Assembly: GCA_031216445.1 (NCBI GenBank)
Contig: CM062210.1
Location: 2,219,501 to 2,283,500 of the forward strand
Direction of reading: 5' to 3'
DNA length: 64,000 nt
Source of the DNA: Lateolabrax maculatus
Taxonomy: Eukaryota; Chordata; Actinopteri; Acropomatiformes; Lateolabracidae
This document shows, in pieces, positions 1-10,747 of the stretch; the first letter of the stretch is position 1, and each line of letters opens with the position of its first letter. The position numbers and the translations under genes are program-made. The notes beneath the pieces were generated by a model, which was given only the letters and a program-made list of their open reading frames with translations, was not told the origin of the DNA and did no database searches.

Positions 1-1018
1 CTGTTAGTTGTTAAAGTAGACGTTTTTTTTTAGCTTCTGTTGATTTCAATGTGTTTTCACAAATAATGTCTGATCATGCCAGTCTGAGCCTGGATGAGGG
101 TTGTGGTTTTTTTGGACCCGTGCAAACGAGGTGAGGATGTGACGTTCAGTGCAGGTGCAAATGTAATGAAGTTCAATCCTATCTAGATACAATCTGGATA
201 CTTGTCGAATTTTAGTGCAAGATGTGAAGGGGGTCACAGAGAGTTCAAAGCATATTTCCAAATTCAGCTGTTTAAAGGATCAATATAGTATTGATCCTCT
301 GATTCCAGCCTTGACTGAGATCAGCAGCATGTTATTAATCTGTGTTGACATGAATAGGTGTATGAATGTTGTGCTGACATTTGGATGATGTCTGTAGAAG
401 GCTGACATGATGATGATCCACAATAACACAATGACAAAGTCTCTCTACTCATTTTAGGGAAAAACTCATTGATTAGGACATAGTAATGATGAGCTGCACA
501 TTTAAAACCTGAACACATCTGATTGTATTATATTTATCTCCATCATTTATTCTTTATTCAGATTGTGGACCTGCAGTTTGTCAGAGATCAGCTGTGCTTC
601 TCTGGCCTCAGCTCTGAAGTCCAACCCCTCCCATCTGAGAGAGCTGGAGCTGGGTCACAACAAGCTGCAGGATTCAGGAGTAAAGCTGCTGTCTGATGTA
701 CTGGAGAGTCCAGACTGTAGACTGAAGGCTCTGGGGTTAGCTCACTTACTCTGTTACTATTGTAAATATTATATGTTTAATTAACTATTCAACCTAATTT
801 ATGTTCATACATAACTTACATTCATGAAGTTGTAAATGTCCTTTTGTTCATATTTTAATGTTTCTTTAACTAAATTTTGTCTGCAGTCACTAAAGGCTTC
901 TCTGATTTAAAGAAACTGTAGAAAATGTCCTCTGTTGTTCAAGACAAATTTTTTCTTTAGCTTCTGTTGATTTCATTGTGTTTTCACAAATGGCTGATCA
1001 TTGATATTGATCCGTGAG

Positions 1019-1058
<40 letters not shown>

Positions 1059-2530
1059 TATATGGAGGAACACAGAGAGATCAAAGCATATTTCCAATTA
1101 CAGCTGTTTAAATGATCAATACAGTATTGATGGTCTGATTCCAGCCTTGCCTGAGATCAGCAGCATGTTATTAATCTGTGTTGACATGAATAGGTGTATG
1201 AATGTTGTGCTGACATTTGGATGATGTCTGTAGAAGGCTGACATGATGATGATCCACAATAACACAATGACAAAGTCTCTCTACTCATTTTATGGAAAAG
1301 CTCATTGATTAGGACATAGTAATGTTGAGCTGCACATTTAAAACCTGAACACATCTGATTGGATTATAAATTAATTTTATCTCCGTCATTTATTCCTTTT
1401 TCAGATTGACGAGCTGCAGGTTGTCAGAGATCAGCTGTGCTTCTCTGGTCTCAGCTCTGAAGTCCAACCCCTCCCATCTGAGAGAGCTGGAGCTGAGTGA
1501 AAACAAGCTGCAGGATTCAGGGGTGAAGCTGCTGACTGATGCACTGGAGAGTCCACACTGTGGACTGGAGACTCTGGGGTCAGTTCACTGACTCTCTTTT
1601 ACTATTATAGATCTTATATGTTTAATTAACTATTGAACCTAATTTATGTTTGTACAGAAGTTACATCCATGAAGTTGTAAATGTCCTTGTTTAAATTTTT
1701 TTGTTTCTTAAACTAAATTTAGTCTGCAGTCACAGAAGACTTCTGTTCCTTAAAGAAACTGTAGAAAAATTTCCTCTGTTAGTTAAAGTAAATTAATGTT
1801 TATATGTTTTGTTAAATGGTCACATCTGTATACAGAAGATCCTCTGAACTCACATTTGTTTTAAATTCATAAAGTTTAACTTTTGAAGTAGAAATATTTC
1901 TTTGGTTTCTATTGATTTCAGTGTGTTTTCACAAATAATGTCTGATGATTGATATTGATCCTTCAGAACATACACACACATATGGAGAAACAGAGAGAGA
2001 TCAAAGCATATTTCCAATTGCAGTTGTTTAAAGGATCAATACAGTATTGATGGTCTGATTCCAGCCTTGCCTGAGATCAGCAGCATGTTATTAATCTGTG
2101 TTGACATGAATAGGTGTATGAATGTTGTGCTGACATTTGGATGATGTCTGTAGAAGGCTGACATGATGATGATCCACAATAACACAATGACAAAGTCTCT
2201 CTACTCATTTTAGGGAAAAGCTCATTGATTAGGACATAGTAATGTTGAGCTGCACATTTAAACCCTGAACACATCTGATTGGATTATAAAGGGATTTTTA
2301 TCTCCATTTATTCTTTATTCAGATTGAGGAGCTGCAGTTTGTCAGAGATCAGCTGTGCTTCTCTGGCCTCAGCTCTGAAGTCCAACCCCTCCCATCTGAG
2401 AGAGCTGGAGCTGACCTACAACGAGCTGCAGGATTCAGGAGTGAAGCTGCTGTGTGGTTTTCTGGAGAGTCCACACTGTAGACTGGAGACTCTGAGGTCA
2501 GACACCATTTGTTCCTTCTGTGCTAAGATT
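1..2530 (+). repeat. Tandem segmental duplication carrying LRR exon plus intron
   Basis: Three successive units share not only the exon but the intron ahead of it. The block containing 'gttgacatgaataggtgtat' occurs at about 345, 1179 and 2099, followed each time by the same 'ttggatgatgtctgtagaag' segment and the same run into the acceptor. The segment 'cttctgttgatttca' recurs near 35, 960 and (as 'tttctattgatttca') 1905. Unit spacing is about 843 and 918 bp. The shared introns are nearly identical, so duplication or gene conversion was recent. Confidence 0.8.
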
Positions 2531-4301
2531 AATATGATGTAAAAGTTGTGGTGACACTAGACTGCATCAGGCTGATATTATACTGATCCACACTGAGTAT
2601 CTGAAGGATAAAGTTTGTTTTCTTCTTCTGTGGTTTAGTCCATTGACTGTGGCAGAGCAATGTTGAGCTGCACATTTAAAACCTTAATATAACAAGAAAA
2701 ATCTCCACTGGATAATTCACTCTGAGCCTCTTAAACTCTTCATCTTCATCTTAAATTCCTCATCATGTTTTTAGTTAAATAAATATAATAAAAAATACAT
2801 AAATAAAATGAATAAATATAATCTCTATTTCAACTATCACAGTAACAAATATATTCAGTATTTGCTTTTTCCAGCATGTTTATGAAGCTATATGATGCTT
2901 ATACTGACTGAAGAGTTTAAAGTGAAGAAGCTTTGATTTTATGACTCCACTATTCCTAAAGAAATATTGTAGATGTCTTTTGTTCATATTTCCCCAAAGT
3001 TCCCTGTAATCTTTGGAAACTTTGGGATCTTGAGTCGAATCTTAAATGAATTTCTGTGGGTTTTTCTTTGTGTTTGGCTGCACAACATGAGTTTGTATAG
3101 ATGGAGCCACTGGTGGAGCTGGCAGAGGTTAAGAGGTGAAGTCACTACGTCTTTATTGAAGCAGCAGCACGTTGTCATTAATATTAATGAGAGCTCTTCT
3201 TCACTGTTTGTATTTCACAGTGTTGAACCTGCATCCTGTTGGGTTCAGGTGTTTGGAGTTTCATTTTCTAAACTTCTACATTCTAAACCTTCTTCAGCTC
3301 TGAACAGATTATTAAACACTGAAGGATTTCAAGCAGGAACATTGTCTTCTAAAGTTACAACAAAAATGTATTCAGATTGAGTGATCCACAATAACACAAT
3401 GACTAAGTCTCTCTACTCATTTTAGGGAAAAGCTCATTGATTAGGACATAGTAATGTTGAGCGGCAAATTTAAAATCTGAACACATCTGATTGGATCATA
3501 AATTTATTTTTATCTCCATCATTTATTCTTTATTCAGATTGAGGGGCTGCAGTTTGTCAGAGATCAGCTGTGCTTCTCTGGCCTCAGCTCTGAAGTCCAA
3601 CCCCTCCCATCTGAGAGAGCTGGAGCTGAGTGGAAACTACGAGCTGCAGGATTCAGGAGTGAAGCTGCTGTGTGGTTTTCTGGAGAGTCCACACTGTAGA
3701 CTGGAGACTCTGAGGTCAGTTCACTGACTCTCTGTTACTACTGTAGATCTTATATGTTTAATTAACAATTGAATTTAAGGACATATTTGGAAAGTGAGGA
3801 CATTTTTGCCAGTCCTGACTTACAGAGAGACTTTCAAAGGGCTGTTTGAGGGTTAAGACTTGGTTTTAAGGTTTTAAGGTTCACGTTAGAATTAGGTTTA
3901 GGTTAGGCTTAGAGAAAGGGTTATGCATTTAGTTTTGATGGTTAAGGTTAGGGTAAGGGGCTGGGGAATACATTATGTCAACGAGGGTGCTCACAAGTAT
4001 AGAAGTACAAACGTGTGTGTGTCTTCACATGTATGCGTGTGTCTGTGTGCGTGCGTGTGTGTGTGATTGGTCAATGAATCCATCTTATTATAAATTGATT
4101 TTTATCTCCATTTTTTTCCTTATTCAGATTGAGTAGCTGCAGTTTGTCAGAGATCAGCTGTGCTTCTCTGGTCTCAGCTCTGAAGTCCAACCCCTCCCAT
4201 CTGAGAGAGCTGGAGCTGAGAGACAACGAGCTGCAGGGTTCAGCAGTGAAGCCGCTGTTTGATCTGAAGAAGAGTCCAGACTTTAGACTGGAGACTCTGA
4301 G
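562..4301 (+). CDS. NLRC3-like (fish NLR) receptor, five LRR exons; 5' part outside window
   Basis: Five LRR exons can be delimited by splice sites: 562-735, 1405-1578, 2323-2496, 3538-3714 and 4128-4301. Each is preceded by a pyrimidine-rich ...ttcag acceptor and followed by GTTAGC or GTCAG donors. Four are exactly 174 nt (58 codons) and the fourth is 177 nt. All start and end in the same phase, so they can be spliced or skipped freely. Each encodes one ribonuclease-inhibitor-type repeat pair with the core LSEISCASLASALKSNPSHL, then RELEL, LQDSGVKLL and LESPHCRLETL. This is the LRR signature of the large teleost NLRC3-like family (FISNA-NACHT-LRR, often with B30.2), cytosolic innate-immune receptors or regulators. 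The FISNA and NACHT exons would lie upstream of base 1. The fifth exon is the most divergent (LQGSAVKPLFDLKKSPDFRLETL). Whether the locus still makes protein is uncertain, because the last exon is broken. Confidence 0.8.
1021..1050. repeat. (CA)n microsatellite
   Basis: Uninterrupted CA run of about 15 units in the intron of the duplicated LRR unit; the neighbouring units lack a tract of this length. Confidence 0.95.
3780..4015 (+). repeat. Teleost interspersed repeat with TTAGGG-like core
   Basis: The stretch from 'gaggacatttttgccagtcc' through 'gaattaggtttaggttagg' and 'ggttaaggttagggtaagg' to 'tatagaagtacaaacgtgtg' matches, from memory, a dispersed teleost repeat with GGTTAG-rich interior that ends in a GT microsatellite. 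It lies in the intron between the fourth and fifth LRR exons. It is not a telomere, because the units are irregular. Confidence 0.5.
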
Positions 4302-5157
4302 GTCAGTATAGGATTGGAGTCGGTCCCTTGTACTAAACACAGTTAGTATCAAAGCAAAGATCCAGTATTTCCTGTAAACCTCCAACCTTCTCAGCGGCTG
4401 CTTTCCTCAGTGAAGCTGTGAGAGGAGAACGGTGACGGGCTTCAGGATTGGACAGAAAGACAGACAGAGAGAGAACAGTCAGCCAATCAGATCAGCAGAA
4501 GCTGGTTGTGATCATGTGTTTGAGTCCATGTGAAGACGACTGTTGTTGTTGTGTTCATGTCTGCAGGAAATAAAGCTGGATTACAGCTGGCAGCATTACA
4601 AGATGTATAGAGACAGTGGTCCTCATCCATCAGACTGTCGTCCCATCAAATCTGATCTCAGAGTGTTTGTTCTCTCATTTCAACACTAAAGAATTGATCA
4701 GTTCATCTTTGTCACAGCTCTCAGATCAGTCTGACTGAAGCCTGCAAACCACTGGCTCTTATTTCAAAGACCCATCATTACATTTAGTAACCATGTGGTC
4801 TTTGTACAGACCAGAACCTCTGCTGAAGTCCAGTAATCAGTTCAGTCTCTGTGTGAACATGTAGGACCTTTAACATCATATATATATCAGATGTAAATAT
4901 TCAGCTGTGAGTGAGACGCTGGTTTTTAACAGCTTTGAACCCTGACAGCAGTAAATCCATCATTAAAGTGAGCAGTGAATGTCTCTCTGATTCTGCAGTA
5001 ATGATGCGTTCAGGACCCTCAGCTCTTTATTTCCACTGTGTACTTCAGTGAAATCTGCAGAGTAAACAGACTTGATGCCCAAAGTCTCTTCCAGCTCAGT
5101 GTGTTCGCTCCAATACGTTAACATGAGAGCTGAAAGGAAGCAGGCTGAGCTACACAG

Positions 5158-5184
5158 CCCCCCCCCCCCCCCCCCCCCCCCCCC
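5158..5184. repeat. Poly-C tract, 27 bases
   Basis: An uninterrupted run of 27 C in the intron before the B30.2 remnant. Length is likely polymorphic and prone to sequencing error. Confidence 0.9.
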
Positions 5185-5313
5185 GGTCTGAACAGGACTG
5201 AAGTCCCTGCTGGTCTTTATACTGGATGTGCTGCATCACTGACTGACAGCTGATGGAGGGAGTCTCTGTAAACACTGATTTATGACTTCTGCTGTCTGTC
5301 TTCTTCTCTCCTC

Positions 5314-5774
5314 AGCTGGAGGTGGTCTCTGTCAGAGTGAGAGGATCAGAAAGGTGGAGGTGTTGAGAGGATCAGCTGTGTCCTGATGATCCAGAGAGGT
5401 TGAAGCAGCAGCAGCTTGTGTGTGGAGAGGCTCTGACTGGGCCATGTTACTGGGAGGTAGAGTGGAGAGGAGAGCTTCATCCAGCAGTGACCCACAGAGG
5501 AATCACAACAAGTGGAGACGAGTCTCAGTGCTGCAGTCTGAACTGCTCTGAGATCAGCTCCACTGTCAGACACAATGTCCAGTCCACCATCATCCCTGTG
5601 TGTTCCTCTGGATGTGACAGAGTATCATCAGTGTATCTGGACTGCTCTGCTGCTGCTCCGTCCTTCTACACCGTCTCTGCAGACACACTGAGAGTCCTCC
5701 ACCTGGACCTGGACTTGGACCTGGACCTGAGTTTAGTTTTTTCTTTCTTCTTTTGGTTCATTTGGATGTTCTGA
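5314..5774 (+). pseudogene. Decayed B30.2/SPRY terminal exon of the NLRC3-like gene
   Basis: A ctcctcag acceptor ends at 5313-5314. An open frame from about 5367 to the stop at 5772-5774 contains DDPER, then LTGPCYWEVEW, AVTHRGIT, a VYLDC-like block, and FYTVSADTLRVLHLDL. These are recognisable PRY-SPRY blocks of fish NLR B30.2 domains. It is damaged. A TGA at 5364-5366 closes the frame just upstream of the PRY block. Direct splicing from the 4128-4301 exon would reach a stop after about eight codons. The middle of the domain, between RGIT and the LNCSE block, is shorter than in family members. The C-terminus runs into a DLDLDLDL hexanucleotide expansion and then hydrophobic sequence unlike a SPRY end. 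I infer a degenerate last exon; an expressed gene truncated before the B30.2 domain is the alternative. Confidence 0.65.
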
Positions 5775-6234
5775 ACCCAAAATGCCTCTGCAGATTAGTT
5801 CTGTCTATGACAAGAAAACTGCACATTTACGGTCATTTAAAGTGCTCAAATGACTGTGAACTAGTTTAAAGTTTGTGGTTGTCTCTGTATGTCTTATATC
5901 TTTGTGTTGCACCTTCACACTGTTGAATGATGGAGAACTGCTGTTTATTTTCACATTGTTCTGTATCTTGGATGTTGATGTCAGAATGCAGAATTCTGCA
6001 GCTGAAGTATTATTGTTATAAGAGCTGGATTATATTTCTGTATACTTGTTCTCATTTCTTCTGTATGTTTATGTTCTTATTCCATATTGATCCATCATTA
6101 TATTCTGTAACAGATTAAATTATTTCTATAAACCAGTTTGTGAATGTGTTTCCTCACACAGATGCAACTCTGACATTTAGATTAATATGTGTTTAAAGGT
6201 GAATAACTAATTGTACAACTGCAGGTTAGTTTTC

Positions 6235-6240
6235 AATAAA
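6235..6240 (+). other. Candidate polyadenylation signal of the NLRC3-like gene
   Basis: AATAAA about 460 bp past the stop of the B30.2 remnant, with an ATTAAA variant at 6114-6119. Position fits a 3' UTR end; usage is inferred. Confidence 0.4.
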
Positions 6241-7140
6241 ACAGTATGATGTAAAAATATAGAAAGGCTGTAAAGATCTAGTACACGTTAGCAGTAGATG
6301 AGGGATAAACAGCAGTGAACATGGACGGATGTCTGACAGTAACTTGAATTATACAGAGAAAGAAAAGTGAAAACAGGGATGTGTTTTATAATTCAGTCTA
6401 GAAGAGGATTCTTCTGATGATTCTGGAGTGCCACCAGCTTAAAGTCCTGCTTTCAAACAAATATCTCTTGGATTTTTATACATGTTTAGTTTTCTGGTTA
6501 TGTTATTTTTTTACAGAAGTAAGATAAGCATCCACATCCATAACAACAATTTTCCAATTCATTTGGCCACTTGTCCAGGGTGAGTGTCACAAGTTCCCAT
6601 TGGCTGCTTAGCAACAGGTTTAAACCATTGTAATTAATATCTGTCTTTGGAAAACAACATGAACTTTCTTTTTTGAGCATTTTAATTTAATTTAGGGCTA
6701 TGATCAGCAGGGGCCATGACTATTAATCCTGATGAAATGGTAAAATAATGACTTGAAGTCCAGATTTTAACAAAATGCTTGGGGGAGGTTTACCCTTTTA
6801 ACCTAATTTAAGATGAAATCCAATAGTTTTAACAAATAATTTCAATACAACACAATTCTAAATGTGTTTTAATCAAAGCCCCATCATTTTCTTCAGGTAG
6901 CTTCTTCCCTACTGCTTCACTGGCCTTACTGTATATATATTTATCTTGGCATGTTTTGATGGGATGCACCAACTATCACACACAGAGAGAAGCCTCACGC
7001 GAGCAGAGCTGTCATAAATTGCAATTACAGATCAATAATTGAAATCAATACTCATGCTGAACATTGTGAAACCAGAACAACTAATTAATTTAATTTCCTC
7101 CACGGCACTGGACTCTACAGGAGGACTTCACTCCCAGCAG
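6241..7140. other. Intergenic DNA, nothing recognised
   Basis: AT-rich sequence between the NLR remnant and the klhl15 promoter. Short open frames here lack family resemblance and splice context. Confidence 0.6.
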
Positions 7141-7194
7141 CGTCGCGCCCCGCTGCGTCTCGTCTGCCGCTAATATCATGCGAAGAAGAAGAAG

Positions 7195-7255
7195 AAGAAC
7201 GCCCCTTCAGTTCCGCCCAACACGGAAATGACGTCGTTGCAGAAAATGGCGGCCG
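7195..7255 (+). promoter_or_regulatory. klhl15: klhl15 promoter core (ETS/CRE and YY1-like motifs)
   Basis: A CpG-rich block interrupts AT-rich flanks. It holds CGGAAATGACGTC at about 7223-7235 (ETS core joined to a CRE-like TGACGTC) and AAAATGGCGGC at 7243-7253, a match to the YY1 element often found at the start of TATA-less vertebrate genes. The transcript probably starts here, with a leader exon running to the donor GTGAGA at 7806. No TATA box was seen. Confidence 0.5.
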
Positions 7256-7378
7256 CAAAGCCTGTGGACCGCTGTGGTTTGTTACCCGTCTAATGTAGAG
7301 CCGAGTGAGGGGGTCTCTTCGTCTGGCACACGGACGATAACATGGCAGTGCACCGCTGCCGTCCGCTTTCTTGATCCC

Positions 7379-7497
7379 GGAATCGAACCCGCAACTTCAT
7401 GTCCGAAGGCGCCAGAGCCGCCTGGTCGAAGAGGGGTTGTGGGGATTCGCACCGCCGAGGTGAGACGGCTGCATCTTAGCCGCTAAGCTAAAGCCGT
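7379..7497 (-). repeat. tRNA-like (SINE-type) sequence inside klhl15 leader
   Basis: On the minus strand TAGCTTAGCGG (7490-7480) fits a pol III A box. GGTGCGAATCCC (7453-7442) resembles a B box at about tRNA spacing, and a better B box, GGTTCGATTCC, lies at 7389-7379. The T-stem pairing is poor, so this is a degenerate tRNA-derived element or SINE head, not a working tRNA gene. Confidence 0.35.
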
Positions 7498-7805
7498 TGC
7501 CCCGGCGGAGCTGTGTCGGATCCCCCGCAGCTCCTGTCGCCGCAGCCGGGAACCGTGACAGTCGGTGCGGCCGGTCGGGTAGCTCGCTTCCGGCTCAAAT
7601 ATCGATCATGTTTACTTCTTACACACGATCCAGATTATCGGCTAACAGCTCCGCCCTCGGCTCCGGGCACCAGAGGTCCCTGCGAGCCGGAAGCCTTTGT
7701 GTTTTTGGGGCTCAAATCTTAGCTCAGATCAGGGGTCTGGATGTAGCATAATGCTAACAGAGGCTAGCCTGTCCGACCCACGGCGTGACGTGAAGCCTGT
7801 TGTCA

Positions 7806-10740
7806 GGTGAGACACTGACCACCTGTTGTTGTTGTTGTTGTAACACAGGTGAGCTCAGCCTGAGGTGAGACTCCCTGACACCAGACTACACCGAGATTCA
7901 CGCGGATTCAAAGAGCCTGTAAAGTGTAGTTTACTGTGAGAAGTTCTGGGGAGTCATGCAGAAGTACTAAGCTGATCAGCTGACAGATAATCAATACTAG
8001 TTTTATTGTTATTAATGCATAATTGTAGTTGTTAATCAGGGAAAATTACCACAAACAATAATTTTCTGGTCACAGCTCACAAACACTTACTTGCTTTTCT
8101 CTGTTTGGTCATGTCAGCGTCACTTGACGCTTTTTGGACCTGATATCAGTTAGTCAAGGTCAACAGAAAATCAGTTGGTAACAATTTGGATAATCATTTA
8201 GTTGTTTCACTCTTTTATCAACAAACATTCGCTGGTTCCAGCTGCTCAGTTATGATGAGTTGCTGGTTTTCAGTTGAATATCGTTGTGTTTTGGTCTGCT
8301 GGTTGCACAAACAAGCAGTTTTAAAATGTCATCTTGGATTGATGTGCATTTATTTCACTACTTTTTGGAGTAATTGTTGATAAGAAATGATTGACAGTTG
8401 CAGCCCCTAAATGTTAAATCTGTTTATGCACGTCGCCAGTTAAAAGAATCTAATGGAACAAGGAGAAGAAAAACAAAATGTTGTTTCTTTGGATTTGGAA
8501 TGCACCTCTGCTTTAACGTGAGACATTATGTCGCTATAATCTGTCCTGACTGTATTGAACGTGTGTGCGGTGAAATAGTTTGAGCTCACTAGTTGTCACT
8601 TCAGGGCCCTGAATGTGTCATGGGACGTTCAATGGTATCGTTGCTGTTGCTTCTGCTTGTCCTCCACCGTCTTCATGGGTCTTTTTCTTGTCTCCTCTGT
8701 TAGAACCAGGGAAACATAAACACAGGAAATGCGAGCGGCCCCTTAGCGCTCAGCCGTCAAAGCCTGTGATTGTTCCCCCGGGCTCCAAAAGGTACGATTT
8801 TTCACTCTGCGGCACTGCAGAGTGAAACCCCTTCTGTCACCAGTAACTCAGCATCCATCTTACCCATCAACCCCCCCCCCCCCCTCTCTCTCTCTCTGCT
8901 TCACATCTGCCGCCTGAATTTTGCGCTGACAGGGTTTTTGGCTTGTGTTGTGTAGCTGATCATGACTGTTATGCACAGGGGTGAGGGTCAACAAAGTATC
9001 ACACTGCTGCTGTCACTAGTTAAAGTAAAGTAAAGGAACTTAAAAGTGTTAGTTCAGTTTGTCTTGTTAAGTTTGATCCACTTTCACACACGTAAATTAC
9101 TGTAGAAAAGTTTGTTTTTATATTATATTTGATGTCTTCACACCCCTTTTTATGAACTGCTCAAATGGCCTTGTTGTAGCCAGCTGGAAATAGTTTGTTT
9201 AATTGGTTGTTGAATTAAACTTTACTACAACCTGGGTCTTAGTTTCTACTAGTTTTTGGCCGTCGTTCCTGTTGGCTATGAAAGCATGGCACCAGCCAGA
9301 GTAATAGCAGAGATACAGATGACCTGAACCACTTTATTTGGAGGTAAAACTGATGGCGAATGCGTCTAAAATGTAGGTAATAAATCCTCATTACACAGGA
9401 GAACCTGTGATAGGTCAAAGTTCATCAGGAAGTGGGTCTGTTTGGGTTATAATTTTACAGTTCACCTTTGTTTTTCCTCCCAATAAGTATGTGTAACCTG
9501 CAGGTTTGTTATTAACTTGTTGGGTACAATGTTGTCATTATTACTGATACAAAACTATGAAAAAAAGATCCACGTTGTAATAAACTGGAATAATCCTTTA
9601 ACCCTAACTTTATTAGGACATCAACTAACATTCATTTCATAACATTCATTTTAATAAATAGACTGGGCAAGTAGCCATAATAAATTCTCTGCAATTAACA
9701 CTTTGCCACAGTTTTGTTTTAAAAATACACAACAAGGCCAAAATTATGTGTACAGTGGACACTCTTATCAACATGAGATGTTCAACAACCACACATGGGT
9801 GAAATGTGCGGGTATCCACATACTTTTGGCCCTGATTAAAGATATTGAACATGCACAGAAGTCCTTTCACGGCTGTCTTTATTGCAGTTTGCTCCTGCAG
9901 ACGTTCATGCTTTAATGTGGCGGTTGTGTTGGCTTTGTCGTCCAGGTGATTGACGCTCAGAAAAGGGACATTGTTAGCATCTTCTGGACACAAGGGGCAC
10001 TGTCCTCTGATTGGCTCGGACAACCCCCTCTGACATGCCCGTGGCCAATCAGAGGTGAGTGTGCTGTGTGTGTGTGTGTCTGTGTGTGTGTCTGTGTGTG
10101 TGTGTGTTTGTTTTCATTTCCATTCGTAATGAGCGACTGTGAGTTTGTGGAGAAGATGTGTGTGTGTTTGTCTTTTTTACTCTTTATTGTGTGTAGAAAG
10201 TAGATACAATTAAATCTAAGTTTTGTGTGTGTTCATGTTCTTTTTTCTCCTCTCTTTGTGATTTGTGTGTGTGTGTGTGTGTGTGTGTTTGTTTGCATGA
10301 CCGTCTATTTTCATGCTGAAGAAATCCAACAAAATGACACGCAGGATTTCCTTTTGTTTCTCTTCATTTTGTTACCAACCTCACTGTGTTGCAGGGTATT
10401 TCCCCAGTGTGTCAGTGCAGAGACACACACGTTTGAAAGAGTAACGGCTTGTTAGGATGCAGCAGCTGAAGTGCTGAGCTTTTAATGCTGAACGACCTAT
10501 CGAACGCCCTTCCAGTCCCACACTTACTGTTTTCAGCAGCACACACACACACAAACATGATCTTTTCCTAGATGAGACTCGCAGTGTTGTGCCTGTTCAA
10601 TTCATTTTTTGAATAGTTGTTGATTCATCCCTGCTCTATGTGACGTTCTGAGAGATCTGCTCTAACGCTCTGTGATTTCTACATCACCCTGTCTCCACCC
10701 TCCACCCGCTCCTGCTCTTTGCTCCCCTTCACACCTCCAG
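7806..10740 (+). other. klhl15: klhl15 first intron (inferred)
   Basis: From the GTGAGA donor at 7806 to the CTCCAG acceptor at 10739-10740, just before the start codon. It contains a poly-C/CT tract (about 8871-8900), GT microsatellites near 10060-10110 and 10262-10290, and a small inverted-repeat element at 9736-9831. No coding sequence was recognised. Confidence 0.5.
9736..9831. mobile_element. Short inverted-repeat element (MITE-like)
   Basis: The ends are inverted copies: GGCCAAAATTATGTGTACA at the left and TATCCACATACTTTTGGCC at the right, with about 60 bp between. There is no coding capacity. It looks like a non-autonomous DNA-transposon remnant of a kind common in fish; I cannot assign the superfamily. 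It lies in the inferred klhl15 first intron. Confidence 0.55.
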
Positions 10741-10747
10741 GTGTGTT

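Noticed and set aside
2973..3380. 135-codon open frame between LRR exons 3 and 4
   Set aside because: No LRR or other motif, no flanking splice signals in a fitting phase; treated as intron.
3840..3960. Telomere-like TTAGGG patches
   Set aside because: Units are irregular and embedded in a dispersed repeat inside an intron, so this is not a telomere or fusion scar.
7379..7497. Functional tRNA gene on the minus strand
   Set aside because: Promoter-like boxes are present, but the T-stem and acceptor stem do not pair well; kept only as a tRNA-like repeat.
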